Made by a program: the position numbers and the translations under genes | Notes under the pieces: generated by a model | Seen by the model: only the letters and a program-made list of their open reading frames with translations | Databases searched by the model: none | What the model was told of the DNA's origin: nothing | Source of the DNA: CAZKUN01 sp964555935 | GTDB lineage: Bacteria; Armatimonadota; Zipacnadia; Zipacnadales; VGFC01 | DNA: 35,732 nt | Reading direction: 5' to 3' | NCBI GenBank assembly: GCA_964555935.1 | Contig: CAZKUN010000074.1 | Coordinates: 1-35,732, forward strand | In this document: one piece after another, positions 7,781-17,000 of the stretch | How the letters are laid out: each line of letters starts with the position of its first letter | How positions within the stretch are numbered: the first letter of the stretch is position 1

Positions 7781-8024
7781 GATCACCGTTACGGTCAAGC
7801 TGTTCGCCACCCTCCGCGAGCACGCGCCTGAGGGCGCTGATCCGCGCGGCTTCCCGGTCGCGATGCCCCCTGACGCAACGCTGGGCGCGCTGGGCACGCA
7901 TCTCGGCGTCCCCGAGGCGCTCTGGAGGGTGGCGTTCCGCAACAATGTCGTGTGCCGCGACCCACAACTCCCGCTCGCGGACGGCGACGTCGTTGCGTTC
8001 TTTCCGCCCATCGCCGGGGGGTAG
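7764..8024 (+). CDS. MoaD/ThiS-like sulfur-carrier protein, probable CTG start
   Basis: An 86-residue ubiquitin-fold sulfur carrier ending in the required Gly-Gly (FFPPIAGG). Internal landmarks are TVKLFATLREHAP at the start and PLADGDVVAFFPP at the end, as in MoaD, the small subunit of molybdopterin synthase. The final glycine would be adenylated and converted to a thiocarboxylate. MoaD paralogues next to AOR genes are thought to serve tungsten cofactor synthesis. No in-frame ATG, GTG or TTG precedes the conserved domain. The best start is CTG at 7764, eight bases after GAGGAGGA (7748-7755), both inside the end of the AOR gene, giving a 17-base overlap and likely translational coupling. An ATC slightly downstream is the alternative. 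Confidence 0.85.
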   Translation: MSTTDEITVTVKLFATLREHAPEGADPRGFPVAMPPDATLGALGTHLGVPEALWRVAFRNNVVCRDPQLPLADGDVVAFFPPIAGG

Positions 8025-8062
8025 GCCGGCGGCAATCTCCCTCTTACTATGGTGGCATGACC

Positions 8063-10717
8063 ATGACCGAGCCGGCACGCACCCTGCTCCACGAATGGCA
8101 CTGCGCGCGCGACGCCAAGATGGTCGAGTTCGCCGGCTGGGAGATGCCGCTTCACTACGAGATCGGCATCCTACAGGAGCACCTCGCCACCCGCAAATTC
8201 GGGGGCTTGTTCGATGTCAGCCACATGGGGCGCTTCTACGTCACCGGCGCCGGCAGCGTTCCGTTTCTCCAGCACGTGCTATCCAACAATGCCGAATCCC
8301 TGCAGCCATACGGTCCCCACGCCCAGTACACGCTGATCGCCGATGAGCGTGGCGGCGTCATCGACGACGCGTACCTGTATCGTGTCGATCACGATGAATA
8401 CCTGCTGATCGTCAACGCGGGTAACCGTCCTGCGGATTGGGACCATCTCCACCACCACGCTACAGATTTCGCCGACGTGCAGCTTGAGGATCGCACGGTG
8501 GCCACGGCGATGTTTGCCTGTCAAGGCCCCCTCGCCGGGCGCATTGTTGAAAGCCTGATTGAGGGCGGATGTCTGCCTGACCCGATCCGCAACCGGACAT
8601 CCACGGCCGTCCTGGCCGGGGCGGACGTGTTAATCGCGCGCACTGGCTACACGGGCGAGCCCGTCGGGTTCGAGCTGGTCCTGGACGCGGGGCGCGCGGC
8701 CGCAGTGTGGTCCGCGCTCCACGAGGCCGGCCAAAAATCCGGCATGCTCGCCGCCGGGCTTGGGGCGCGCGACACGCTTCGTTTGGAGGCCGGCCTCCCG
8801 CTACACGGGCACGAACTCGGTCTCGACCTCGACGACAACCCGATCCCGGCCTTCGCGTCGCCCCTCGCCCCCATCGCCGTGAGTTTCTCGCCACGCAAAG
8901 GCGACTTCATCGGCCGTGAGGCTCTAGCGCTCCAGTTCGAGCAGGCGCAGAAGCTCCTCATGGGACGCGGCGAGCAAACCGAAGTCCTGCCTTACCAGGT
9001 CCGGCCACTGGCGCTGGTCGGCCGCGGCGTCGCGCGGCGAGGCGATGAGGTCGTCATCGGCGAGCACAGAATCGGGGCCGTTACGAGCGGCACGATGGCG
9101 CCGTATTGGGAGTTCGCGGGTGAGGGCGCGGGGATGACGATCACGGATGAATCGACACGCCGCTGCATCGCCCTCGCCTGCGTGGATCCAACGCTGCCGC
9201 CCGAACAATATGTGGAGGTCGTCGTCCGAGGCAAGCGAATTGCGGGGCGCGTCGTCCGTTGGCACGGGCGCTCGGAGGCTCCGCCCTACTTCCATGCTAT
9301 TCCCGTGGAATGGCACAAGCCCGATCCGGAGCCCGTCGTCGGCGACGGCACGACCCGCGCCGCGGAGTTGGTCCGCAAGGCCTTTGATAACCACGAATGG
9401 CGGCAGCGCCAGTGCATCAACCTCATCCCATCTGAGATGACGCCGTCGCCCTTGGTCCGCGCGCTACAGGTTGCCGATCCCGTCGGGCGATACGCCGAGC
9501 ACAAGGAACTCGTGGCGGCCTTCGATCAGGAGGTCTACTACTACCAGGGCACCGAGTTCATTCGCTGGGTCGAACAGCGCCTGCAGGCGGAGATCAGAGA
9601 GTACCTCGGTTGCTCGCTCGTGGAAGCGCGCCCCATCAGCGGGCAGATGGCCAACCTCGCCTTCTTCAGCGCGTTGGTCGACTTCCGGAATACCGTCGAC
9701 CGCAAACGCGAATCCGAGCGCATCCGCATGGTCATGAACAACCACCTCGGCAAGGGCGGTCACCTGAGCGCTCAGCCGATGGGCGCGCTCCGCGACTGCG
9801 TGGCCAAAGACCCCGTGACCGAGCGATTCGCGGTGGTCGATTTCCCCGTCTGCGAGGAGAATCCGTACCGCATCGATCTCGATGCAACGGGCGAACTCAT
9901 CGACCGCCTCGATCCCGAGCTGTTCATCCTGGGCAAGAGCCTCGTGCTGCATCCCGAGCCCGTGGCGGAGATCCGCGCGCTCGTGGCCAGCCGCCAGCCT
10001 CAACCGCTCATCATGTACGACATGGCGCACGTGCTCGGACTGGTCGGCCCGCACTTCCAGGAGCCCTTCGCTGAAGGCGCGGACATCGTGACGGCATCCA
10101 CGCACAAGACATTCTTCGGCACGCAGCGCGGGATCATCGGTGCTGAGATCGAGGAAAACACTGCCGAGTACGAGCTGTGGGAGGCCATCCTCCGGCGGTC
10201 GTTCCCGGGCATGGTCAGCAACCACCACCTCGGCACGCTCGTCGGCTTGCTCCTGGCCGCCATCGAGATGAACACGTTCAAGGACGAGTACCAGCGGCAA
10301 GTCATCGCCAACGCCAAGGCCTTCGCGCGGGCGCTTCGCGAGGCCGGGCTCGATGTGCAGGGCGACCCGTCGGTGGACTTCACCGAGACGCATCAGGTGA
10401 TCGTGAAGGTGGGTTACGCGGCGGGGTGTGAGGTCGCGCAGCGCCTGGAAGACAGCAACATCATCTGCAACTACCAGGCCCTGCCCGGCGACGACGGATT
10501 CACGGCGAGTTCGGGCCTGCGTTTGGGCGTCGCGGAGATGACGCGGTTTGGCATGACAGAGGACGACTTCCGACAACTCGCCGCGCTGATGGCCGATGTC
10601 ATCAACGGCGGCGCGGATGTAGCAGCTCAGATCGCGGCGATGCGATTCGGCTTCCAAACGATGCAATACTGCTTCGATGAGACCCTCGCTGGCGGTGCGA
10701 TGGCGCGCCTCTTCTGA
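8063..10717 (+). CDS. Fusion of glycine-cleavage T-protein and serine hydroxymethyltransferase
   Basis: One uninterrupted 884-residue frame holds two folate enzymes. Residues 1 to about 405 are aminomethyltransferase (GcvT), with KMVEFAGWEMPLHY near the start, GLFDVSHMG, and GLGARDTLRLEAGLPLHGHE. It releases ammonia and passes methylene to tetrahydrofolate in glycine cleavage. Residues from about 415 to 884 are a PLP enzyme of the SHMT family: INLIPSE, YYYQGTEFIRWVE, SGQMANLAFFSALVD, and the lysine motif ASTHKTFFGTQRG with the predicted Schiff-base K682. Details such as YYQG fit the archaeal-type SHMT better than bacterial GlyA. Fusion would place the maker and user of 5,10-methylene-tetrahydrofolate on one chain. 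ATG at 8063 has GGTGG 7 bases upstream; ATG 8057 is also possible. It is 38 bases after the MoaD-like gene and convergent with gcvPB. Confidence 0.93.
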   Translation: MTEPARTLLHEWHCARDAKMVEFAGWEMPLHYEIGILQEHLATRKFGGLFDVSHMGRFYVTGAGSVPFLQHVLSNNAESLQPYGPHAQYTLIADERGGVIDDAYLYRVDHDEYLLIVNAGNRPADWDHLHHHATDFADVQLEDRTVATAMFACQGPLAGRIVESLIEGGCLPDPIRNRTSTAVLAGADVLIARTGYTGEPVGFELVLDAGRAAAVWSALHEAGQKSGMLAAGLGARDTLRLEAGLPLHGHELGLDLDDNPIPAFASPLAPIAVSFSPRKGDFIGREALALQFEQAQKLLMGRGEQTEVLPYQVRPLALVGRGVARRGDEVVIGEHRIGAVTSGTMAPYWEFAGEGAGMTITDESTRRCIALACVDPTLPPEQYVEVVVRGKRIAGRVVRWHGRSEAPPYFHAIPVEWHKPDPEPVVGDGTTRAAELVRKAFDNHEWRQRQCINLIPSEMTPSPLVRALQVADPVGRYAEHKELVAAFDQEVYYYQGTEFIRWVEQRLQAEIREYLGCSLVEARPISGQMANLAFFSALVDFRNTVDRKRESERIRMVMNNHLGKGGHLSAQPMGALRDCVAKDPVTERFAVVDFPVCEENPYRIDLDATGELIDRLDPELFILGKSLVLHPEPVAEIRALVASRQPQPLIMYDMAHVLGLVGPHFQEPFAEGADIVTASTHKTFFGTQRGIIGAEIEENTAEYELWEAILRRSFPGMVSNHHLGTLVGLLLAAIEMNTFKDEYQRQVIANAKAFARALREAGLDVQGDPSVDFTETHQVIVKVGYAAGCEVAQRLEDSNIICNYQALPGDDGFTASSGLRLGVAEMTRFGMTEDDFRQLAALMADVINGGADVAAQIAAMRFGFQTMQYCFDETLAGGAMARLF

Positions 10718-10724
10718 GCCGCAC

Positions 10725-12179
10725 CTACCACTTCAACTTCGGCTTTCGCGCTGCCGTTACCTCATTCACACGCTTGACCGAAGCCGCGTGTGGCGCCTCA
10801 TGCAAGACATCCGGATTCTCCCTCGCCTCATCGGCGATCTCGCGCATTGCCGCGATGAACTGATCGAGCGTCGCCTTGCCTTCGGTCTCAGTCGGCTCGA
10901 TCATGATGGCTTCCTTGACGATCAGCGGGAAGTACACCGTCGGCGGGTGCATGCCGTGGTCGATCAGGCGCTTGGCGATGTCCATGGCCCTCACGCCCGT
11001 TTCCTTCAGGATGCTCTGCGCCGACAGGACGCACTCGTGCATGAACGGGCCCTCATGCGGCAGGTCATACGCGTCCTTGAGGGCCTCCGCAACGTAGTTC
11101 GCGTTCAGCACGGCGGCCTCGCTGACGCGTCTCAGGCCCTCCGCCCCGTGGGTGAGAATATACGCGTAAGCGCGCACCGCGACGAGGAAGTTGCCGAAGT
11201 ACGAGTGGACGCGTCCGATCGACTGCGGTTGATCCCAATCCCAACCAAACTCGCCGTCCCGCTCAGTGGCGCGAGGCACGGGCAAGAACGGCTGCAAGTG
11301 CTCCTTCACCGCGACAGGTCCCGAGCCGGGCCCGCCACCGCCATGGGGCGTCGAGAATGTCTTGTGGAGGTTGAAGTGCATCGCGTCAAAGCCCATGTCA
11401 CCGGGCCGCGCGTAACCCATGATGGCATTCATGTTCGCGCCGTCGTAATACAGCAGCGCCCCGGCGTCATGCACCATCCTGACGATTTCCAGGATGTCGG
11501 TCTCAAACAGCCCGAGCGTGTTGGGATTGGTAAGCATCACGCCTGAGACGTCTTCACCCAGGGCCTTCGCCAACTCACCCAGATCAACGCGCCCGCCGGC
11601 GGACGTGATCGCCGTGCTGGTGTACCCGCATCGCGTCACCGACGCCGGGTTGGTGCCGTGCGCGCTGTCGGGAACGATGATGCGCGAGCGTTGCGATTCG
11701 CCCCGAGTCTCGTGGTACGCCCGGAACATGCGGACGCAACAGAACTCGCCCGAGGCCCCGGCCGGCGGCTGGAGCGAGGCAACCTCCATGCCCCCGAGTT
11801 CACAGAGCCAGCGCTCGAGTTCGGAAATGAGCTTCAGCGCGCCCTGCACGTGAGCGGCCGGCGTGTCCGGGTGCAATGACGCCCAGCCAGCCATAGCGGC
11901 GATTCGCTCGTTGACCTTCGGGTTGTACTTCATCGTACACGAGCCGAGCGGGTAGAAGCCCCGGCCGATGTTGAACGTGTCGCGAGCGAGACGCGCGTAG
12001 TGCCGCGCGATCTCCGGTTCGCTGACCTCGGGAAGCGCCGGCGGCGCCAGGCGACGCTGCGCGGAGGGAATCAAGTCATCCAATTCGCGCGCGGGGACGT
12101 CCAGCGCGGGCCAGCGGACGCAGCGCTTCCCGCGCCCGGAGATCTCAAGCAGCGTCGTCTGAGGCACTGTGTCACTCAT
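10725..12179 (-). CDS. gcvPB: Glycine dehydrogenase (decarboxylating) subunit 2
   Basis: The C-terminal half of the P-protein as a separate 484-residue subunit; with gcvPA it decarboxylates glycine and loads aminomethyl on lipoyl-GcvH. PLP signatures are present: FYPLGSCTMKYNPK (76-89), SAHGTNPASVTRCGY, and the cofactor lysine K273 in HFNLHKTFSTPHGGGGPGSG. Length is typical of the two-subunit form. The ATG at 12179 begins one base after the gcvPA stop, with GGAG nine bases upstream inside gcvPA, so translation is coupled. It ends 7 bases from the end of the convergent GcvT-SHMT gene. Functionally the two convergent units belong together: H, P and T proteins are complete here; only the shared L-protein (lipoamide dehydrogenase) is elsewhere. 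Confidence 0.95.
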   Translation of the reverse strand: MSDTVPQTTLLEISGRGKRCVRWPALDVPARELDDLIPSAQRRLAPPALPEVSEPEIARHYARLARDTFNIGRGFYPLGSCTMKYNPKVNERIAAMAGWASLHPDTPAAHVQGALKLISELERWLCELGGMEVASLQPPAGASGEFCCVRMFRAYHETRGESQRSRIIVPDSAHGTNPASVTRCGYTSTAITSAGGRVDLGELAKALGEDVSGVMLTNPNTLGLFETDILEIVRMVHDAGALLYYDGANMNAIMGYARPGDMGFDAMHFNLHKTFSTPHGGGGPGSGPVAVKEHLQPFLPVPRATERDGEFGWDWDQPQSIGRVHSYFGNFLVAVRAYAYILTHGAEGLRRVSEAAVLNANYVAEALKDAYDLPHEGPFMHECVLSAQSILKETGVRAMDIAKRLIDHGMHPPTVYFPLIVKEAIMIEPTETEGKATLDQFIAAMREIADEARENPDVLHEAPHAASVKRVNEVTAARKPKLKW

Positions 12180-12180
12180 G

Positions 12181-13524
12181 CTACCCAGCTCCAAACGCGG
12201 CGACGAGGCTGTCGATGTCGTCACGGGACCGCTGCTCGGTCGCGGCAAGTAAGAGGCAGCTCTCAAGCTCGGGGTAGTCTCTCCCGAGCGATGGTCCCAC
12301 GAGGAAGCCCATCCCCGCGAGGCGAGTAACGGCTTCGTCGGCTGACTCGTCGATGTCGACCACGAACTCGTTCAGGAACGCGCTCGCGAACCTCGGCTTC
12401 GCCTTGCCGGTCGCCATCAGTCCATCGCTCAAGTAGCGTGCCTTCTGAGCGCTCAGTTCTGCCAATTCGCGCAGGCCCTGGGGCCCGAGCGCCGCGAGGT
12501 ACACCGTCGAGGCAAGGGCGCAGAGAGATTCGCTCGTGCAGATATTGCTGGTGGCCCGCTCGCGGCGGATGTGTTGCTCGCGCGTCTGGAGGGTCAAGCA
12601 GTATGCTCTCCGTCCGTCGGCGTCGACCGTCTCCCCCACAACCCGCCCCGGAACGCGGCGCATCATCTCTTCCCCGCAAGCAAACAGACCTAGCAGCGGG
12701 CCGCCATACGCCGGCGCGATGCCGAGCGGCTGCCCCTCACCGATGGCCACGTCCGCACCGTACTCGCCCGGCGGTCTCAACACCCCCAGCGAAATCGGTT
12801 CGACGGACGCCACGAAGAGCGCGCCGGAGCCATGGGCCATCTCAGCCGCGGCGCCCATGTCCTCCAGAACGCCGAAGTAGTTCGGGTGCTGCAGCGCGAC
12901 GCAGGAGACATCATCAGCCATCATGGCGCTGAGAGCATCGATGTCGGTCTGTCCCGTCTCGGCATCGTAGGGCACGTCAACGACGTCGATGTTCATCGCG
13001 CTGCAATAAGTCGTGGCGACCCGGCGCGCGCTCGGCGAGAGCGCTCGCGACACCAGCGCGCGCGAGCGCCGCGTCTGGGCGGCCGCCAGCAGCACGGCTT
13101 CGCCGAGAGCTGACGCGCCATCGTACAGCGACGCGTTCGCCACCGGCAGTCCCGTCAGCTCGCAGATCATGCTCTGGTACTCAAACAGCGCCTGGAGCAT
13201 TCCCTGCGAGGCCTCGGGCTGGTACGGCGTGTAGCCGGTCTTGAACTCCGGCCGGTTGATGACATCGAGCACGATGCTGGGGATGAACCGGTCGTACACT
13301 CCGCCGCCGGCGAAGCATGTCAGGTCATCAAGCGAGCTGTTCGTCGCCGCGAGGTCCCGCATGTGGCGGAGCAGCTCTGACTCGCTGAGGGGACCCGGCA
13401 AGTTGGCGGCGGCCGTCTCGCGCAGCTCCGACGGAATCTGGCGAAACAGGTCGTCGATCGAGGCGACGCCGAGGGCCTCGAGCATAGCTGTCCAATCATC
13501 GTCTGAGCCCGGGACGTAACTCAC
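12181..13524 (-). CDS. gcvPA: Glycine dehydrogenase (decarboxylating) subunit 1
   Basis: A 447-residue subunit, typical length. It begins YVPGSDDDWTAMLEALG and carries LTCFAGGGVYDRFIPS and YTPYQPEASQGMLQALFEYQ, diagnostic of the N-terminal half of the P-protein. This subunit folds like its partner and completes the active site but carries no PLP lysine. The GTG start overlaps the gcvH stop as GTGA (13521-13524), indicating translational coupling. Order gcvH-gcvPA-gcvPB is a usual bacterial arrangement. Confidence 0.95.
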   Translation of the reverse strand: MSYVPGSDDDWTAMLEALGVASIDDLFRQIPSELRETAAANLPGPLSESELLRHMRDLAATNSSLDDLTCFAGGGVYDRFIPSIVLDVINRPEFKTGYTPYQPEASQGMLQALFEYQSMICELTGLPVANASLYDGASALGEAVLLAAAQTRRSRALVSRALSPSARRVATTYCSAMNIDVVDVPYDAETGQTDIDALSAMMADDVSCVALQHPNYFGVLEDMGAAAEMAHGSGALFVASVEPISLGVLRPPGEYGADVAIGEGQPLGIAPAYGGPLLGLFACGEEMMRRVPGRVVGETVDADGRRAYCLTLQTREQHIRRERATSNICTSESLCALASTVYLAALGPQGLRELAELSAQKARYLSDGLMATGKAKPRFASAFLNEFVVDIDESADEAVTRLAGMGFLVGPSLGRDYPELESCLLLAATEQRSRDDIDSLVAAFGAG

Positions 13525-13910
13525 CCCGCAGCCTCCTCACAGTGCTTCGCATACGCGGCTGCATCCATCAGCGCATCCAGCTCGGTTGGGTCGCTGAGGC
13601 GGATAGCGACGATCCATCCGTTGCCGAACGGATCCTGGTTCACGACCTCCGGCTCGTCCAACAGGTCATCATTGACTTCGGTGATCTCGCCACTCACAGG
13701 AGCGCACAGATCGTCCACCGCCTTCACGCTCTCGATGACGCCGAAGCCCTCGCCAGCCGCCACAGCCCGCCCCACTTCCGGGAGTTCGAAGAAGACCATG
13801 TCGCCAAGCTGCTCCTGCGCGAAATCGGTCACGCCGACACGGACGATGTCGCCCTCCACGCGCGCCCATTCATGCGTCGGTGCATACCTAAGATCATCCT
13901 GGGTCCCCAA
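13521..13910 (-). CDS. gcvH: Glycine cleavage system H protein (lipoyl carrier)
   Basis: A 129-residue H protein that shuttles the aminomethyl group between P, T and L proteins on a lipoyl arm. It shows YAPTHEWARVEGD near the start, VTDFAQEQLGDMVFFELPE, and the lipoylation site GVIESVKAVDD with K63. I choose the TTG at 13910 because AGGAGG lies exactly eight bases upstream and the conserved domain starts seven residues later. The open frame continues upstream (ATG near 13964), but those extra residues do not resemble the family and lack a comparable ribosome site. It is first gene of the leftward gcvH-gcvPA-gcvPB unit and divergent from the GH-A glycosidase gene. Confidence 0.93.
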   Translation of the reverse strand: MGTQDDLRYAPTHEWARVEGDIVRVGVTDFAQEQLGDMVFFELPEVGRAVAAGEGFGVIESVKAVDDLCAPVSGEITEVNDDLLDEPEVVNQDPFGNGWIVAIRLSDPTELDALMDAAAYAKHCEEAAG

Positions 13911-13918
13911 GTTGACTT

Positions 13919-13924
13919 CCTCCT
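13919..13924 (-). promoter_or_regulatory. Ribosome binding site fixing the gcvH TTG start
   Basis: On the minus strand this reads AGGAGG, a full-strength Shine-Dalgarno sequence, eight bases from TTG at 13910. It decides for a TTG start over longer upstream alternatives. Confidence 0.7.
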
Positions 13925-14046
13925 GGTCATCATCTGACGATTCAAACAACAACCGGCCGGACATATCTTCGCCAGTCACTGCGGTATCGCCTACATTGAA
14001 GGGCCACAAGCCCGCGGCGTGCAAGCTACCCGCGTACACGTGAATG

Positions 14047-14058
14047 TCCGAATTCGGA
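14047..14058. repeat. Perfect 12-bp palindrome overlapping a ribosome binding site
   Basis: TCCGAATTCGGA is fully self-complementary. Its right end overlaps GGAGG (14056-14060), the ribosome site of the glycosidase gene starting at 14067. It could be a small operator in the divergent gcvH/glycosidase intergenic region, or a weak RNA hairpin partly masking the ribosome site. Confidence 0.4.
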
Positions 14059-14066
14059 GGCGTGAG

Positions 14067-17000
14067 ATGCTGGCGATCGCGACGTGGTTGTGCCTGGTGG
14101 GACCAGCCGCGGGCCTGGCTGACGAGCTGTGGAGTGATGAGTTTACCGGTAGCCAGACTTACGAGCGGTGGGGCCCGAGGTGCTGGGAGATCGCTGACGG
14201 GGCGCTGGGGTTCCGAGCGGGTCAGGAGGCGTCATACCAGATCCCGCGCTTGCCCGACCTAACCGAGGCGACCACCACCTGCGAGCTGACAGCGACCGAG
14301 CGCACGCGCCAGACCTACGTGTGGGCGGGACTGACGCTCTTCGTCGATCCGACCAATCAGTGGCAGCTATCCCTCGTCGAAAGCCCGCAAGGCAAGCGCT
14401 ACTTCGAGCTGCTTGAGCGACTGGACGGCGTCCAACACGCGCAAGCCGGTGGCGGCACGTCCGCGACCAAACTGCCGATGACGAGCGCCGGCGAGCTTGG
14501 TGGCTGGGAGTACGGACAGGCGTGCGAGCTAGAGCTGGCGCTCACTCCTGAGTCCATCACCGGAACCGTGACCGACCCGCGGACGGGCGAATACTGGCAG
14601 CGCAGCTACAAGTTCGACGGCGGCCGAGCGCTCATGGCCGGGCGGCCGGGGATGCTTGTATCGGGCATGGAAGGCACGTTCCGCGAGTTCCGCATTGACG
14701 GCAGCCTGCCGGAGCCAGAGGAAGGCCTCGCCATCGAGTCGGGGCCGCGCGGCTCGGTCGCGATCATCGACAGCCGCGAGGGCGGCCTCGCGGAGAAATG
14801 GGCCGACGAATACAGAAAGGCGGGCTACGGCGCGACGGCTGTCGCGCGGGAAGACCTGCGCCAGGCAAACGTGCCGGTGGGTGAAGTTGACCTGCTCGTG
14901 CTCGCGGACGCGACGGCTGTCCCGCTCAGGACGCGAGACTCAGTGACACAGCTATTGCGATGCGCCGGCAAGCTGATTGCCATCGGCGCCCCGGCATTCA
15001 CGGAACTGCTCACCCACACGCCGGAGGGCTGGGTCGACAGAGCGAACTACGCCGAGGCGATAATCGCCGAGCTGGAGCTTGTTGACCTCGACGCGCCCGT
15101 CGACGAATGGCGCTTCGCGGCGATGCAACCTGACAGCGATGCCAGCCTCCGCGCTGCGGATGACGCGCTGGAGTTCGACATCGACCACGACGGTTGGGGC
15201 GGATTCTCTCACGACATCACTGGGGCTTACGACGAGGATCGCACGCTGCTGACGTTCTGGGCGCGCGGCGATGACCAGACATCTCAGATGCACATCGAGT
15301 TCCGCGAGGAGGACGGCTCGCGCTGGATCGGGACGATTGGGTTGACGCCCGAATGGCGCGCGCACATGCTCCAACCACGAGACTTCCCCTACTGGAAGGA
15401 CTCGCCCGCCCCGCGCGGCTGGGAAGGCGATCACTTCCACCCGGAAAACGTCCAGCAAATCAGCCTCGGACTCTCCCAGAGCCACACGCCAAGAGTCAGG
15501 AAGGGGCGCCACAAGTTCTGGGTCCAGGGGCTCTCGACGGCCCCCGACCCGGATCACGGGAACGTCGATTTCTCCGTCCCACAAATCCAGGCGCTGTCGC
15601 CCTCGTACCACCTCTTCCCCATGCAGACGCCGGCCAAGCTCACCGCGGGCCTACGGAACACCACCTTGGAGATGCCCAACCTCACCTGGCGCGAAGACGC
15701 GTATGCGCCCGTCTGGCGCGAGCGCGGTCGCGGCTTCGATCGCGATCGTTCGTGGCGTTGGATCCCACTACTTGAGGTCCGCGACGATTACGGCTTCCAT
15801 CGCGGAGCGCTCGTGTCGCTCACAGTCGGCGACGCCGTGAATCCCGACGCCATGTGGGCCAACGTCGGCGTGGCGAATGCGGAGGACGCCTTCACCAGCC
15901 GCAAACTGCGCGAAGCCGTAATGTCGACGAGCGACGCCATGACACGCGGTTGCTTCCTCATCGAGGCGGGCGCGCCGGTCTTCTCATGCAAGCCGGGCGA
16001 GACGATGGAGCTGGGCGCCGAAGTGCTCAACGCAAGCGCCGAAACGCGGGAACTGACGGTGGAGTTCGGCACGTTGATCGGCGGCGGAGGACTGGGTGGG
16101 GGCATGGTGCCCGCGACAGAGCGCCGGCAAGTCGTCGTGGAGGCCGGCAAACGTGCGACCGTCACGCTGCCATGGGTCGCCCCGAAGCCCCCCAGCACGT
16201 GCCACGTCTTCACAACTCTCACGCTGGATGGAGCGGCCATCGACCGCATCGCCCAAGAGATCGTCGTGGGACCGCGTCCGACTCCGAGCGCCGCCGACTA
16301 CGTCCGCGTCGAGGGCAGCCACTTCATGCTCGGGGATGAGAAGTGGTTCTTCAACGGGGTCAACTACCGGCCGACGTTCGTGGGCGGCTACCCGCACCTG
16401 AACTTCCTTAGCCGCGAGGTATACGACCCCGAGATCGTTGAGCGCGACCTCGCGTGGCTTGAGTCCGCGGGCATCAACGCCCTCAGCGCAATCCACGGAG
16501 TCCAGCCGGCGAATGCCGACTCGCCGTGGGCCTACCGCGATCAACTCGATTTCCTCGACCGGTGCGAGCGCCACGGCATCAAGGTCTTCTTCTTCCTATC
16601 TCACGCCAGACCGTTCGCCGACGCGGACGCTGACCGCGCCATCGACTACATCAGCCAGGCGGGACTGGCAAATCACCCGGCCATCATGTGCTGGGAGTTG
16701 GCGTGGGAGCCAATCCACGGCTCTTGGGGCGACGGCCAAGCGCTGGCGTTCATGCTCGAGCCGTGGAACGACTGGGTTGCGCAGCGTTACGGTTCGGTTG
16801 AGAACGCGGTCGCGGACTGGGAGTACGAGCCCGAGATGGTCGACGGCGCGCTTCCCGTGCCCAGTTACGAGATGACGCTCGACCACGGCGAGTGGGACCG
16901 CATGGTCGCCGCATTCAGACGCGCCTTCAGCGACACCCTCAGCCGGGGTTACCGCGACATCGTCTCGCGCCTTCGCGAGGCGGAGCCGAGTCACCTGATC

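Noticed and set aside
9464..10666. 400-codon minus-strand open frame
   Set aside because: It lies wholly opposite the SHMT half of the fusion gene, which has clear family motifs; the antisense product resembles no protein family.
13911..14066. Possible glycine riboswitch upstream of gcvH
   Set aside because: The leader is short and I could not find the conserved glycine-aptamer core elements; only a palindrome near the opposite gene is visible. A covariance-model search would settle it.
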